From MB1-2 sp046566065 (GTDB taxonomy: Bacteria > Actinomycetota > CADDZG01 > WHSQ01): a stretch of 31,861 nt of DNA. Below, in pieces: positions 1-7,598 of the stretch. Each line of letters starts with the position of its first letter. Position 1 is the stretch's first letter. The DNA is taken from the NCBI GenBank assembly GCA_046566065.1, contig JBKHXK010000028.1, positions 1 through 31,861 of the forward strand. The letters run 5' to 3'. The notes below the pieces were generated by a model. The model did no database searches. It saw only the letters and a list, made by a program, of their open reading frames with translations, and had not been told where the DNA came from. The translations under genes were made by a program, and so were the position numbers.

Positions 1-83
1 GGATCCAGGGTGATCTGAAGATCCTCGAGCGGGATCCGAGAGGTACGGTTCACATCGTGACCGTTCCCGTGGAGCAGCACTGA
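1..83 (+). CDS. C-terminal end of a protein, possibly a sensor histidine kinase (partial)
   Basis: An open frame enters from the left edge (first full codon at base 3) and stops with TGA at 81-83. It gives 26 residues ending GTVHIVTVPVEQH. The stop lies one base before the ATG of the response regulator at 85, so the two genes are almost certainly co-transcribed. The last beta-strand of a kinase ATPase domain often ends in a form like GTxVxxxxPV, and a kinase directly before a NarL-type regulator is the usual arrangement. No catalytic motif lies inside the window, so the kinase identity is inferred from context. The coding frame itself is well supported by the tight spacing. Confidence 0.5.
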   Translation, partial: IQGDLKILERDPRGTVHIVTVPVEQH

Positions 84-84
84 G

Positions 85-750
85 ATGGCCGAGTCGCTCA
101 AGGTGATGTTGGTCGACGACCACGAGGTGGTTCGCCAGGGCCTCCGCAGCCTGCTCGAAGCCGAGGGGGACATCGAGGTGGTGGCGGAAGCCGAGAACGG
201 CGTCTCGGCGGTGTCGCTTGCGAGCGCACACCACCCCGATGTCGTCGTGATGGACGTCCGGATGCCGGGCGGGTCGGGGGTCGAGGCTTGCCGGGCGATC
301 CGCGACGAGCGACCCGAAGCTCAGGTGATCATGCTCACGTCGTTCTCCGACGACGAGGCGTTGTTCAACTCGATCATGGCCGGTGCAGCAGGTTTCGTGC
401 TCAAGCAGATCAGAGGTCGCGATCTGATCGATGCGATCCGGACCGTCGCAGAGGGCAAGTCATTGCTCGATCCCGACGTCACCAAGCGGGTCTTGGAGCG
501 CCTGCGCAAGGCGAAGTTCGAGGAGAAGGACGCCAAGCTCTCTCGGCTCTCCCCGCAGGAGGAGCGGATCCTCGACATGGTCGGCGAGGGGCTCACGAAC
601 CGAGAGATCGCAGAGCGCATCCATCTCTCGGACAAGACCGTGAAGAACTACGTCTCGACGATCCTTCAGAAGCTCGAGGTCGCTCGGCGCGCCGAAGCAG
701 CCTCGTACGTGGCCCGGGTCAAGGCGGGCCAACCTCACACCGAGAGATAG
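85..750 (+). CDS. NarL/DevR-type response regulator (receiver + LuxR helix-turn-helix)
   Basis: This 221-residue protein has a receiver domain at about residues 5-122, with the acidic pair D11/D12, phosphoacceptor D57 in VVVMDVRMP, T85 and K107. A LuxR-type helix-turn-helix follows at about 150-215 (LTNREIAERIHLSDKTVKNY). It should be a cytoplasmic transcription factor that binds DNA after phosphorylation by a partner kinase, probably the gene ending at 83. The receiver and the KTVKNYVS recognition helix resemble mycobacterial DevR/DosR, the hypoxia and nitric oxide regulator. DevR-like boxes occur downstream at 1634-1671. No T-rich terminator follows it, only a short GC hairpin at 758-771. 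Confidence in the family is high; DosR-like function is inference. Confidence 0.95.
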   Translation: MAESLKVMLVDDHEVVRQGLRSLLEAEGDIEVVAEAENGVSAVSLASAHHPDVVVMDVRMPGGSGVEACRAIRDERPEAQVIMLTSFSDDEALFNSIMAGAAGFVLKQIRGRDLIDAIRTVAEGKSLLDPDVTKRVLERLRKAKFEEKDAKLSRLSPQEERILDMVGEGLTNREIAERIHLSDKTVKNYVSTILQKLEVARRAEAASYVARVKAGQPHTER

Positions 751-900
751 CCCGAAAGGGGACGTTTCCCCGAGAAGGTCCCGGCCCCCGGCCTACCACC
801 GGCACCCCGAAGAGGGGCCACCCGGCCCTTAGCTTGCCACCGGCTTTTCGCCATCCTGAACCGGTAAGCGGAAACGCCACTACGAGCTAAGGAGGCGAAA

Positions 901-1551
901 GTGGCACAGGCGATCGAAGCAACCAGAGGTTTCAAGGCGAAGGACGGTGCCGTCGCCCGCAAGTTGGACCGGAGCGTGATCGACAAGCTCATCAGCTGGG
1001 CCGGTGCGGTCGTCGCGGTGGCACTGGTCGGGCTCGGAGCGGCCGCCATCTACGGCGGAAGCTTCGCGTTGGACAACGTTCGCGACCGTCTCGAGCCGCA
1101 GAACATCACCCTCGGCCCCGCCTCGGATATGACCCCCGAGGAGAAGGCGGTCGTCGGCAAGTACGCGGGCGAGAAGGTCGATACCGGAACCGAGGCCGAG
1201 GCGTACTCCCGCTACATCGGCCTGCACGTGCAGGAGATCGGGGGAGGCAAGACCTACGCTGAGCTCGGTGGACCGCTGTTCGCTCTCGAGGCCCAGATCG
1301 AAGAGGCCGCGGCAGCCGGTGAGGACACCGTCGCGATGGAGGAGGAGCTGGCGGCGCTTCGGGGCCAGCGCGACACGGTGTTCAAGGGCGAGACCCTGCG
1401 GGCGATCCTGCTCAACGCCTACGGGTGGTGGATGGTCGGGCAGATCACCTTCTATGCCGGATTCGGCATGGTGATCGCCGGACTGATCTTGGCTCTGCTA
1501 GTGGCCCTCGGCTTCTGGCACGCTCGTAGGGCGCAAGCCTCCACCGTCTAG
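901..1551 (+). CDS. Two-helix membrane protein of unknown function
   Basis: This 216-residue protein starts at GTG, supported by the ribosome binding site AAGGAGG about 6 bases upstream. It has a short basic N-terminal stretch, a transmembrane helix at about residues 31-57, an external domain of about 115 residues, and a second helix at about 178-207 ending in the basic anchor HARRAQ. The external part contains a conserved-looking SRYIGLHVQEIGGGKTYAELG segment and an acidic, Ala-rich helix (about 123-150) that could form a coiled coil. I do not recognise a family or enzyme motif. It stands as its own unit between a DevR-like regulator gene and a strong terminator at 1565-1597. Confidence 0.85.
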   Translation: MAQAIEATRGFKAKDGAVARKLDRSVIDKLISWAGAVVAVALVGLGAAAIYGGSFALDNVRDRLEPQNITLGPASDMTPEEKAVVGKYAGEKVDTGTEAEAYSRYIGLHVQEIGGGKTYAELGGPLFALEAQIEEAAAAGEDTVAMEEELAALRGQRDTVFKGETLRAILLNAYGWWMVGQITFYAGFGMVIAGLILALLVALGFWHARRAQASTV

Positions 1552-1564
1552 GGGTCTGGCACCT

Positions 1565-1597
1565 GAGAGAAGCGCCCCTCTGAGGGGCGCTTCTCTC
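1565..1597 (+). terminator. Strong hairpin terminator
   Basis: A perfect 15-base-pair stem (1565-1579 with 1583-1597) closes a three-base CTG loop, 14 bases after the membrane protein stop. No T-tract follows, so it may work in a Rho-assisted way or bidirectionally. It separates this gene from the copper oxidase unit. Confidence 0.8.
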
Positions 1598-1633
1598 GCG
1601 CCCGGGGTCGGCTTCTGGTGCCCGGGAGCTCAT

Positions 1634-1671
1634 GTGACCTTCGGTCCCTCCAAGACGTGTCCTTCGGCCCT
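1634..1671 (+). promoter_or_regulatory. Two tandem DosR/DevR-like boxes before the multicopper oxidase gene
   Basis: Box 1 is GTGACCTTCGGTCCC (1634-1648), an imperfect inverted repeat (GACC-TTC-GGTC). Box 2 is GTGTCCTTCGGCCCT (1657-1671). They are on the same face, 23 bases apart, and share CCTTCGGYCC. Both resemble the GGGAC...GTCCC/GGCCC type of box bound by DosR/DevR in mycobacteria. They lie about 80-115 bases before the oxidase ATG at 1750, and DevR-like regulators are encoded at 85-750 and 6851-7486. Binding is inferred from sequence alone. Confidence 0.5.
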
Positions 1672-1749
1672 GCCCCTGGGGAGGAGGGCGGGCTGGAATG
1701 AACCAGACAGGTGAAGGCGGCGACAACCAACCACAAGGAGGGTTCCCAG

Positions 1750-3084
1750 ATGCAAGAGGTGATGTCGGATAGGACCAAGCTGATGATGGTGTGGCCCATC
1801 GCCGGTTTCCTGGTAGCGATCGCGTTCGGCGTGGGCCTGATCTCGATGGCGGCGATGGATTCGGACGACGGGATCGCGCCGATCAGCGCGAGCACGCAAG
1901 ACCAGACGGTCGAGGTCACGCTCGGCGACCTGTTCATCGAACCGGCGCAGCTACAAGCGGAGGCCGGCGCGGTGACCTTCGAGGTCACGAACGGTGGGAA
2001 AGCAGACCACAACTTCGCTATCGAGGGCGTGGGCAAGACTAAGATGCTGGCACCGGGCGAGTCGGCCAGCCTGCAGGTTGCCTCCATCGAAGCCGGCGAC
2101 TACACGGTCATCTGCGAGGTGGCCGGGCATGCGGATGGCGGGATGAAGACCACGCTGGTGGTCTCCGGGGATGCTTCCGCTTCGGCGGGTGGTCAGGGCG
2201 GTGCCACGAGCCACGGAATGTCGGGGATGTCGGCCGCGGAGATGGTGGAGGTCGACGCCGCGGTCACCAAGAGCTTCCCGGCTCAGACGGAGGGGTCCGG
2301 CGGCCAGCCGCTCAAGCCCAAGATCGTCGACGGGGTGAAGGTCTTCGAGCTGACCGCCGATGAGGTCCGCTGGGAGGTCGAGCCGGGCAAGGTCTTCGAC
2401 GCTATGGCATACAACGGGACGCTTCCCGGCCCCCAGATCAACGCCGACCTCGGGGACCGCGTCCGGGTCGTGCTCCACAACAAGCTGGATCAGCCGACGA
2501 CTCTGCACTTCCACGGGATCCGGGTCCCCAACTCGATGGACGGTGTCCCCGTGGTGACCCAAGACGCCGTCATGCCGGGCGACTCGTTCACCTACGAGTT
2601 CACGCTTCGCAACAGCGGCACGCACATGTACCACCCCCACTTCAACGCGACCGAGCAGATCACTCGCGGCCTGCTGGGCGCCTTCATCGTCAGCGACCCG
2701 AGCGATCCGGACGTTGCCGTTGATCAGACGATCGTGCTGAACGATGGTCCGCTCGGGTTCACGATCAACGGCAAGGGATTCCCGGCCACTGCGCCGATCG
2801 TCCTGTCCCAAGGCGAGACGCTTCGCCTTCGCTACATGAACGAGGGCCTGCAGATCCACCCCATGCACCTGCACGGGCTCGTGCAACGGGTCGTATCGAA
2901 GGACGGCTTCCGCCTCCCGCAGCCCTACGACGTCGACACCCTCATGATCGCCCCCGGGGAGCGCTACGACGTTCTCGTCAAAGCGGACGAGCCGGGTGTG
3001 TGGGCGTTCCACTGCCACATCCTGAGCCACGTCGAGGGGCCCGAGGGCATGTACGGCATGGTCACGGCCGTGATCGTCCAATAG
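1750..3084 (+). CDS. Membrane-anchored multicopper oxidase: N-terminal cupredoxin plus two-domain laccase-like core
   Basis: The ATG at 1750 is chosen because AAGGAGGG lies 7 bases upstream; a GTG at 1711 is the alternative. Residues 12-34 form an N-terminal membrane anchor or signal. Residues 52-139 are a blue-copper-like cupredoxin with H87, C122, H127 and M132. After a Gly/Ser/Met-rich linker, residues 195-444 form a two-domain multicopper oxidase. Copper motifs are HFHG (253-256), HPH (295-297), HPMHLHG (370-376) and HCHILSH (421-427) with M434. All expected ligands are present. It probably acts outside the membrane, oxidising a reduced substrate, Cu(I) or a phenol with O2 as acceptor. 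The extra cupredoxin may feed electrons to the core. Copper nitrite reductase is less likely, because the full HCH trinuclear-type motifs are present. The FAD oxidoreductase gene starts 38 bases later. Confidence 0.9.
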   Translation: MQEVMSDRTKLMMVWPIAGFLVAIAFGVGLISMAAMDSDDGIAPISASTQDQTVEVTLGDLFIEPAQLQAEAGAVTFEVTNGGKADHNFAIEGVGKTKMLAPGESASLQVASIEAGDYTVICEVAGHADGGMKTTLVVSGDASASAGGQGGATSHGMSGMSAAEMVEVDAAVTKSFPAQTEGSGGQPLKPKIVDGVKVFELTADEVRWEVEPGKVFDAMAYNGTLPGPQINADLGDRVRVVLHNKLDQPTTLHFHGIRVPNSMDGVPVVTQDAVMPGDSFTYEFTLRNSGTHMYHPHFNATEQITRGLLGAFIVSDPSDPDVAVDQTIVLNDGPLGFTINGKGFPATAPIVLSQGETLRLRYMNEGLQIHPMHLHGLVQRVVSKDGFRLPQPYDVDTLMIAPGERYDVLVKADEPGVWAFHCHILSHVEGPEGMYGMVTAVIVQ

Positions 3085-3122
3085 CAGGTACGGATGAAGA
3101 GACACGCGGGAAGGAGCCGACG

Positions 3123-4258
3123 ATGGAACGTCCCGTAGTGGTAATCGGCGGAGGGATCGTCGGGACGGCCGTCGCTCATCAGCTGCAGCTTTCGGGTGTG
3201 TCGACCGTGGTGGTGGAGCGGGACATCGATCCCCAGGGCGCGTCGGCCTTCTCCTTCGCCTCGTTGAGCTCGTTCGATGAGGTCCAGCGCGATGTGTATC
3301 TGCTGAAGAGCCACGGGATGACCGGGTGGCGCGGCTGGGCGAATCTGTACGGAGACGATCTCGGACTGCGATTCCCAGGGGAGATCCGCTGGGCAGGATC
3401 GTCCGAGGGGGCGAGGTTTCTCATGCGGGTCGCGCAACTGGCGGAGTCGCGCGGCTACCCGGTTCGTTTCATCTGTGCTGAGGAAGTGAAGCTGCTCGAG
3501 CCTGCAAGTGATCTAGGGGGCACGATGGCGGCGACCTACGCTCCCGATGATGGTCAGGTCGATCCGTTGAGAGCCATCGCCAGACTGATGACCGCCTTCA
3601 GCGAGCAGGGAGGCGAGCGGAGAGTGGGCCGGGCCGTGCTCCAGGTCGAAGAGTCAGGGATCACTGTTCGGGTCGGCGACGACCAGATAGAGGCAGCTAC
3701 CGTGATCGTGGCCGCGGGGGCCGAGACGGCGGCACTTCTCGAGCGTCTCGGCTGGGACGTTCCAATCGACCCGAGCCCCGCCTTCTTTGCGTTACCGAAG
3801 CGGTCGAGGCTTTCCTGAATCACACCGTCTACGTGTATCCGACAGGCGACACGGCGATCCACCTGCGTCAGCTCCCCGACGGACGAGTGCTGATAGGCGA
3901 GCGGTCTCAGGACAAGACGGTTACGGAACCGACGAAGGAGCACGCTCGCGCTCTGCTGGCTCAAGCCGCTCGGGCGCTCCCGATCCTGAGAGACACAGAT
4001 GTCGACCGCTTCACCGTCGAGTGGCGCCCGATGCCTCGCGACAAGATGCCGGTAGTCGGCCCCCTCCCCGGTCTGTCTGATCTCTACATAGCGACCGGGC
4101 ACAGCGGGGTGACGATCGCACCTGCCCTGGCGGAATGCGTCGCCAAAGAGGTCGCCGAAGACATCGAGCACGACCGGCTGAAGCCGTTTCGCCCGGCGCG
4201 GTTCTCAGTGCACAACGCGGACGCATACGCCAGCATCGCAGAGGCCTTCAGCATGTAG
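3123..4258 (+). pseudogene. FAD-dependent (DAO-type) oxidoreductase, interrupted by a frameshift
   Basis: An ATG at 3123 follows GGAAGGAG. The first part has the N-terminal dinucleotide-binding motif GGGIVGTAVAHQL and VVVERD, typical of glycine/D-amino-acid oxidase-like flavoproteins, and stops at 3818. From about 3791 the frame one base back carries the missing continuation: VTEAVEAFLNHTVYVYP, HLRQLPDGRVLIGE, then WRPMPRDKMPVVGP and the C-terminal FAD motif YIATGHSGVTIAP, ending at 4258. Joined, the two parts give about 378 residues, the normal length for the family. One missing base near 3788-3791 would explain the break. I see no canonical slippery heptamer. It is either a recent pseudogene, two separate polypeptides, or a sequencing/assembly error. 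It is probably co-transcribed with the oxidase gene. Confidence 0.85.
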
Positions 4259-4321
4259 GACCGATGCTCGTCGAACCTGAGGCAGAAAACGCCCAAAGGC
4301 CGTGCGGCGGGCACTCGCTTA

Positions 4322-4333
4322 GTACTCCGGTAC
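4322..4333 (+). promoter_or_regulatory. GTACYCCGGTAC motif, copy 1 (upstream of kinase operon)
   Basis: GTACTCCGGTAC lies 236 bases before the histidine kinase start at 4569. An almost identical GTACCCCGGTAC lies before the hybrid kinase gene at 7487-7498. The flanks also match when the two are compared in opposite orientation (TAGGTACC-N3-GTACTA). A shared operator is a reasonable guess; the binding protein is unknown. Confidence 0.4.
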
Positions 4334-4393
4334 CTAGAGAACGGTTACTCATGCATCTAGCGAGCGGCTCGCAGACCGGGCATCTTTGATGGA

Positions 4394-4451
4394 GCGGCTC
4401 CGGCGGGGCCCCATCCCCACTTTCGTCCGCCTGCGGGTTTCGCCGGGCCGC
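4394..4451 (+). terminator. Large GC-rich hairpin, possible terminator
   Basis: Bases 4394-4405 pair with 4441-4451 through 11 base pairs and one bulged T, around a 35-base GC-rich loop that itself contains GGGG/CCCC complementarity. A pyrimidine run TTCTTTC follows. It could stop transcription from the oxidase unit or fold as leader RNA of the kinase operon. Confidence 0.4.
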
Positions 4452-4568
4452 TTCTTTCTAAGCACAACGTCGTATTGCCCCGGTGGGCGAACCCCACGAA
4501 GCTGGACGTAGGGCGACAGAAGGTCGCCGGGTCACGGCGGCGGGCCGACGGATGCCGCAGAGAGCAGC

Positions 4569-6854
4569 GTGATGCTAGTGGCGGAAACTCCACTTGGCCT
4601 GCACCGTGCACTAGCCGCCCGAATCCGAAGCCACGGCTTCATAGAGACCCTGATCCTCGCGGGCTTGGCCCTCCACGGGGTCCTTTACCGCGTCGAAGAA
4701 GCGGCAGACGCGGGCCGCGACCTGAGCACCCTCGCCTTTGCTCTGCTCGCCGTTTGGGCTGCTTTCCATGGCTCTGCCCGCATCCGCTTGCTACGCGGCG
4801 GCCTAGCCCTCTTGTCCACGGTGCCGATCCTCACTGCCACCGGGGGAGCGGACGGCGATTTCGTGTTCTGGCTCCTGGTCTCGGTCGCGCTTTACGCATC
4901 GCTGCTCGAAGAGAGTGGCGGGATCTCGATCACGGCCCTGGCCGTCTCGATCCAGGTCGGCTTGCTCTTGTCCGCGCCCGTCGTTCGTCCCGCGGTCGGT
5001 TTGGGACGCGCCGTACTGCTGGCTATGGCGGGCGGCTTCATCTCGATACTCAGAGCCCGATGGCGCGGCTCGATGGACGCTTTAGCGCAGACCGATGCAC
5101 GTTTCCGGGCTATGGCCGAGGCCTCTCCGGCCGGCATCTTCTTCTATGACGCCGAGGCGAACGTGCAGTATGCCAACCCCGCCGGAATTGCGATGGTCGG
5201 TCTACCGAAGAGCGAGCTACTCGGCCGGGGGTGGGAGCGAGCGATTCATCCCGATGACCTCGCTCGGCTGCGAGCAGACCTCGCCGAAACGTTGGCAAGT
5301 GGCGAGGGCTACGCAGGATCGGGCCGTTTCGTTCAACCCGATGGGCGGATCGTGTGGTGGGAGGCGATGGCGGCAGCCGTGGAGCCCGGGCTTGGCGGTG
5401 AGGGGGGATTCGTGTCGGTGTTGCGCGACGTCAGCGAAGAGCGTGCCCTGTCGGCAGCGCTGGAACGACAGCACAGCCTGCTGCTTGAGGCGGAAAGACT
5501 TGCAGAGACCGGGTCATGGTCGTTCGATCCCGTCACGGCGGAGCGTGAGTGGTCGGCAAACATGTTTGCTCTCTTCGGGGTTCCCCCTGACGAACCACCC
5601 CCCAGCGAGGCCCTTCTCGCCTCATTAGATGAAGAGGACCGCCAGCGCATCATCGCCGCGTTGTCGGCCGCCCCAGGCTCGGCCCTCGCGGGCGAGCCCT
5701 TCGCAACGGAGTTCGAGTTCCAGGTCGCTAGAGGCGGGTCGCCTAGGTGGATGCACGGACGGGCTCGGGTATCTGTATCCGGCGACCGGCCCATGCTCCT
5801 CGGCACCATCCAGGACGTCACGTCGCGGAGGCTGATGGAAGAGGCGATACGACAGAGTCAGGCGATGCTTCAAAGCGTGCTCGACAACTCACCCGCTCGG
5901 ATCGTGATCAAGACCATCGACGGACGCTTGCTGTACCTGAACGAGGCCCAACTCGATGCGATGGGAATGCCGGCTGAGCAGCTGCTTGGCCGCCGACCCG
6001 AAGAGTTCCTTCCGGCCGAGGTGGCGGAGGAGATCCGCCGCGATGATGAGACCGTCCTGCGCTCAGGCGAGCCGATGCGATCGCAGCAGTCCGCGGTCGT
6101 ACGGGGAATACCCGTGATGTTAAACGTTCTCAGGTTCCCGATCCGCGATCAGGAGGGAGCGATCACGGGCCTTTGTACGGTCATGAACGACGTTACGCAG
6201 GAGGTGACCGAGCGGGAGATCCGGGGGCGTGAGAGGCGCCAGATCGCTGCCGATCTGCACGACGACGCGGTCCAGGTGATGGCCGCGGTCGCCCTCCATC
6301 TGGATGGGCTCGACGTGAGCGGTGCCGGTGAGGAACGGCAGGAAGAGGTGGCAGCCCTCAGCTCTGCCGTCCGCAGTGCCGTGGTTCGCCTGCGGGGTGT
6401 GATGTCAGATCTGGTTGACGACACTTTGGAGACGCAGGGACTCGGGGAGGCGTTGCAGCGACTGGTACGGGAGTGGGAGCCGCGCTCCTCGTCGACGTTC
6501 TCTCTGGACGTCTCCGGTTACGAGCAAGAGGTAGCTCTCCCTGTCCGGACCGCCTTACTTCACGTCGCCCGCGAGGCGGTTGCCAATGGGGTCAAACACA
6601 GCGGAGGAACAAAGATCGACATCGTTCTGGAGCGGAGCGGCGACCGCGTCCACCTCACCGTCGCCGATGACGGAAGCGGATTCGCATTCGGAGAAGGGTC
6701 GCCCCCCGGTCACTTCGGCCTCAGCGCGATGCGCGACATCGTCAATCAGGTTGGCGGAACGATCACGCTAGGCCCTGCCCGCCCCCAGGGCACCCTGGTC
6801 GAGGCGCATGCGCCTGTCGTGGCCCTTAACCCCCCTGACATGGCCGTCGCGTGA
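4569..6854 (+). CDS. Membrane sensor histidine kinase with three PAS domains (NarL-partner type)
   Basis: This protein of about 761 residues starts GTG-ATG (4569 or 4572), with no strong ribosome binding site. Residues 25-160 hold several hydrophobic helices, a membrane sensor region. Three PAS domains follow at about 175-300, 305-430 and 435-555. A HisKA_3 dimerisation domain carries phosphoacceptor H564 in ADLHDDAVQ. The ATPase domain has the N-box HVAREAVANGVKHS and the G-box DDGSGF. This kinase class phosphorylates NarL/LuxR regulators. The regulator gene at 6851 overlaps its stop by four bases (GTGA), so the pair is a clear two-component system. The PAS domains suggest sensing of redox state, gas or small ligands, but I see no haem-binding signature to decide which. 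Confidence 0.93.
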   Translation: MMLVAETPLGLHRALAARIRSHGFIETLILAGLALHGVLYRVEEAADAGRDLSTLAFALLAVWAAFHGSARIRLLRGGLALLSTVPILTATGGADGDFVFWLLVSVALYASLLEESGGISITALAVSIQVGLLLSAPVVRPAVGLGRAVLLAMAGGFISILRARWRGSMDALAQTDARFRAMAEASPAGIFFYDAEANVQYANPAGIAMVGLPKSELLGRGWERAIHPDDLARLRADLAETLASGEGYAGSGRFVQPDGRIVWWEAMAAAVEPGLGGEGGFVSVLRDVSEERALSAALERQHSLLLEAERLAETGSWSFDPVTAEREWSANMFALFGVPPDEPPPSEALLASLDEEDRQRIIAALSAAPGSALAGEPFATEFEFQVARGGSPRWMHGRARVSVSGDRPMLLGTIQDVTSRRLMEEAIRQSQAMLQSVLDNSPARIVIKTIDGRLLYLNEAQLDAMGMPAEQLLGRRPEEFLPAEVAEEIRRDDETVLRSGEPMRSQQSAVVRGIPVMLNVLRFPIRDQEGAITGLCTVMNDVTQEVTEREIRGRERRQIAADLHDDAVQVMAAVALHLDGLDVSGAGEERQEEVAALSSAVRSAVVRLRGVMSDLVDDTLETQGLGEALQRLVREWEPRSSSTFSLDVSGYEQEVALPVRTALLHVAREAVANGVKHSGGTKIDIVLERSGDRVHLTVADDGSGFAFGEGSPPGHFGLSAMRDIVNQVGGTITLGPARPQGTLVEAHAPVVALNPPDMAVA

Positions 6855-7486
6855 TCAAGCTCTTCCTCGTCGACGACCACGAGATGATGCGCCTCGGACT
6901 GCGACAGGCCCTGTCCAAGGAACGGGACATCACCGTGGTAGGCGAAGCCGCGGGTTTCGACGAGGCACTCGTATCGCTGGGATCATTAGAGGCCGACGTC
7001 GCCCTTCTGGATGTCAGGTTGCCGGAGCGAAGCGGCATCGAATTGTGTCGCGAGGTTGTGGATCAGAAGCCCGGTCTCCGTTGTCTCATCTATACGTCGG
7101 CGCCCGGCGATGGACCACTTCAGGAGGCGATCCTCGCCGGGGCATCGGGCTACTTGCTGAAAGACGCACCCCGTGAAGAACTGGTGGAGGCGATCCGCCG
7201 CGTCGCTGATGGGCAGTCGCTCATCGACCCGGCCGTGACAGCCCGTCTCATGTCCCGCCTGCGGGAAGGGTCTAGCGACCCCGTAGCGCACCTAACCGAA
7301 CAGGAGCGGAACGTCCTCGACCTGGTCGGTGAGGGTCTGACGAACAGGGAGATCGCAGAACAGTTGTTCCTTGCTGAGCAGACCGTGAAGAACTACGTGT
7401 CGCGGGTGCTCGTGAAGCTGGACATGCGGCGAACGCAGGCTGCCCTCTTCGCAGCACAGCGCAGGAGCAGCGCAGAGTCCCTTTAG
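6851..7486 (+). CDS. DevR/DosR-like response regulator (receiver + LuxR helix-turn-helix)
   Basis: This 211-residue protein starts at GTG, overlapping the kinase stop by four bases. Its receiver has D8/D9, phosphoacceptor D54 in ALLDVRLP, T82 and K104. The LuxR-type helix-turn-helix (about 145-205) contains LTNREIAEQLFLAEQTVKNYVSRVL. Segments such as FLVDDHE, LLDVRLP, RCLIYTS and LAEQTVKNYVSR are very close to mycobacterial DevR, closer than the regulator at 85-750. It is probably phosphorylated by the overlapping PAS kinase and binds inverted repeats of the DosR-box type. Candidate boxes in the window are at 1634-1671, with a weaker match near 7534-7548. Which genes it controls is inference. 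Confidence 0.95.
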   Translation: MIKLFLVDDHEMMRLGLRQALSKERDITVVGEAAGFDEALVSLGSLEADVALLDVRLPERSGIELCREVVDQKPGLRCLIYTSAPGDGPLQEAILAGASGYLLKDAPREELVEAIRRVADGQSLIDPAVTARLMSRLREGSSDPVAHLTEQERNVLDLVGEGLTNREIAEQLFLAEQTVKNYVSRVLVKLDMRRTQAALFAAQRRSSAESL

Positions 7487-7498
7487 GTACCCCGGTAC
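7487..7498 (+). promoter_or_regulatory. GTACYCCGGTAC motif, copy 2 (upstream of hybrid kinase)
   Basis: GTACCCCGGTAC begins immediately after the regulator stop codon and is followed by a third GGTACC half-site at 7509-7514. It matches the motif at 4322-4333 in 11 of 12 bases. It sits in the only gap (7487-7598) between the DevR-like gene and the hybrid kinase gene. Confidence 0.4.
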
Positions 7499-7598
7499 TA
7501 CTGCGCTGGGTACCTCGTCCTCTTCCCCCTGAAGTCTCCTTCGGCCATGCTCGATGTGAGGTGTGACAGATGTCACTGCCCGAAGAGGGGATGACGTA

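Larger units (their letters stand above)
4259..4568. other. 310-base intergenic region with several palindromes
   Basis: No gene is seen here. It contains the near-palindrome GTACTCCGGTAC (4322-4333), which recurs at 7487-7498. It also holds two palindromes sharing GAGCGGCTC (4362-4370 and 4392-4400), the first extended to GCGAGCGGCTCGC (4360-4372). A large hairpin pairs 4394-4405 with 4441-4451 (11 pairs, one bulged T) and is followed by TTCTTTC. The hairpin may end transcription of the upstream unit. The motifs may be operators for the kinase operon starting at 4569. Confidence 0.6.

Noticed and set aside
758..771. GGGGACGTTTCCCC as a DosR box or a terminator after the first response regulator
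   Set aside because: Its arms are one base too close for a DosR box, and the five-pair stem has no T-run. Neither call is convincing.
1951..3105. Minus-strand open frame of 384 codons opposite the multicopper oxidase
   Set aside because: The oxidase frame holds every copper ligand motif. The opposite frame has no recognisable domain or ribosome binding site.
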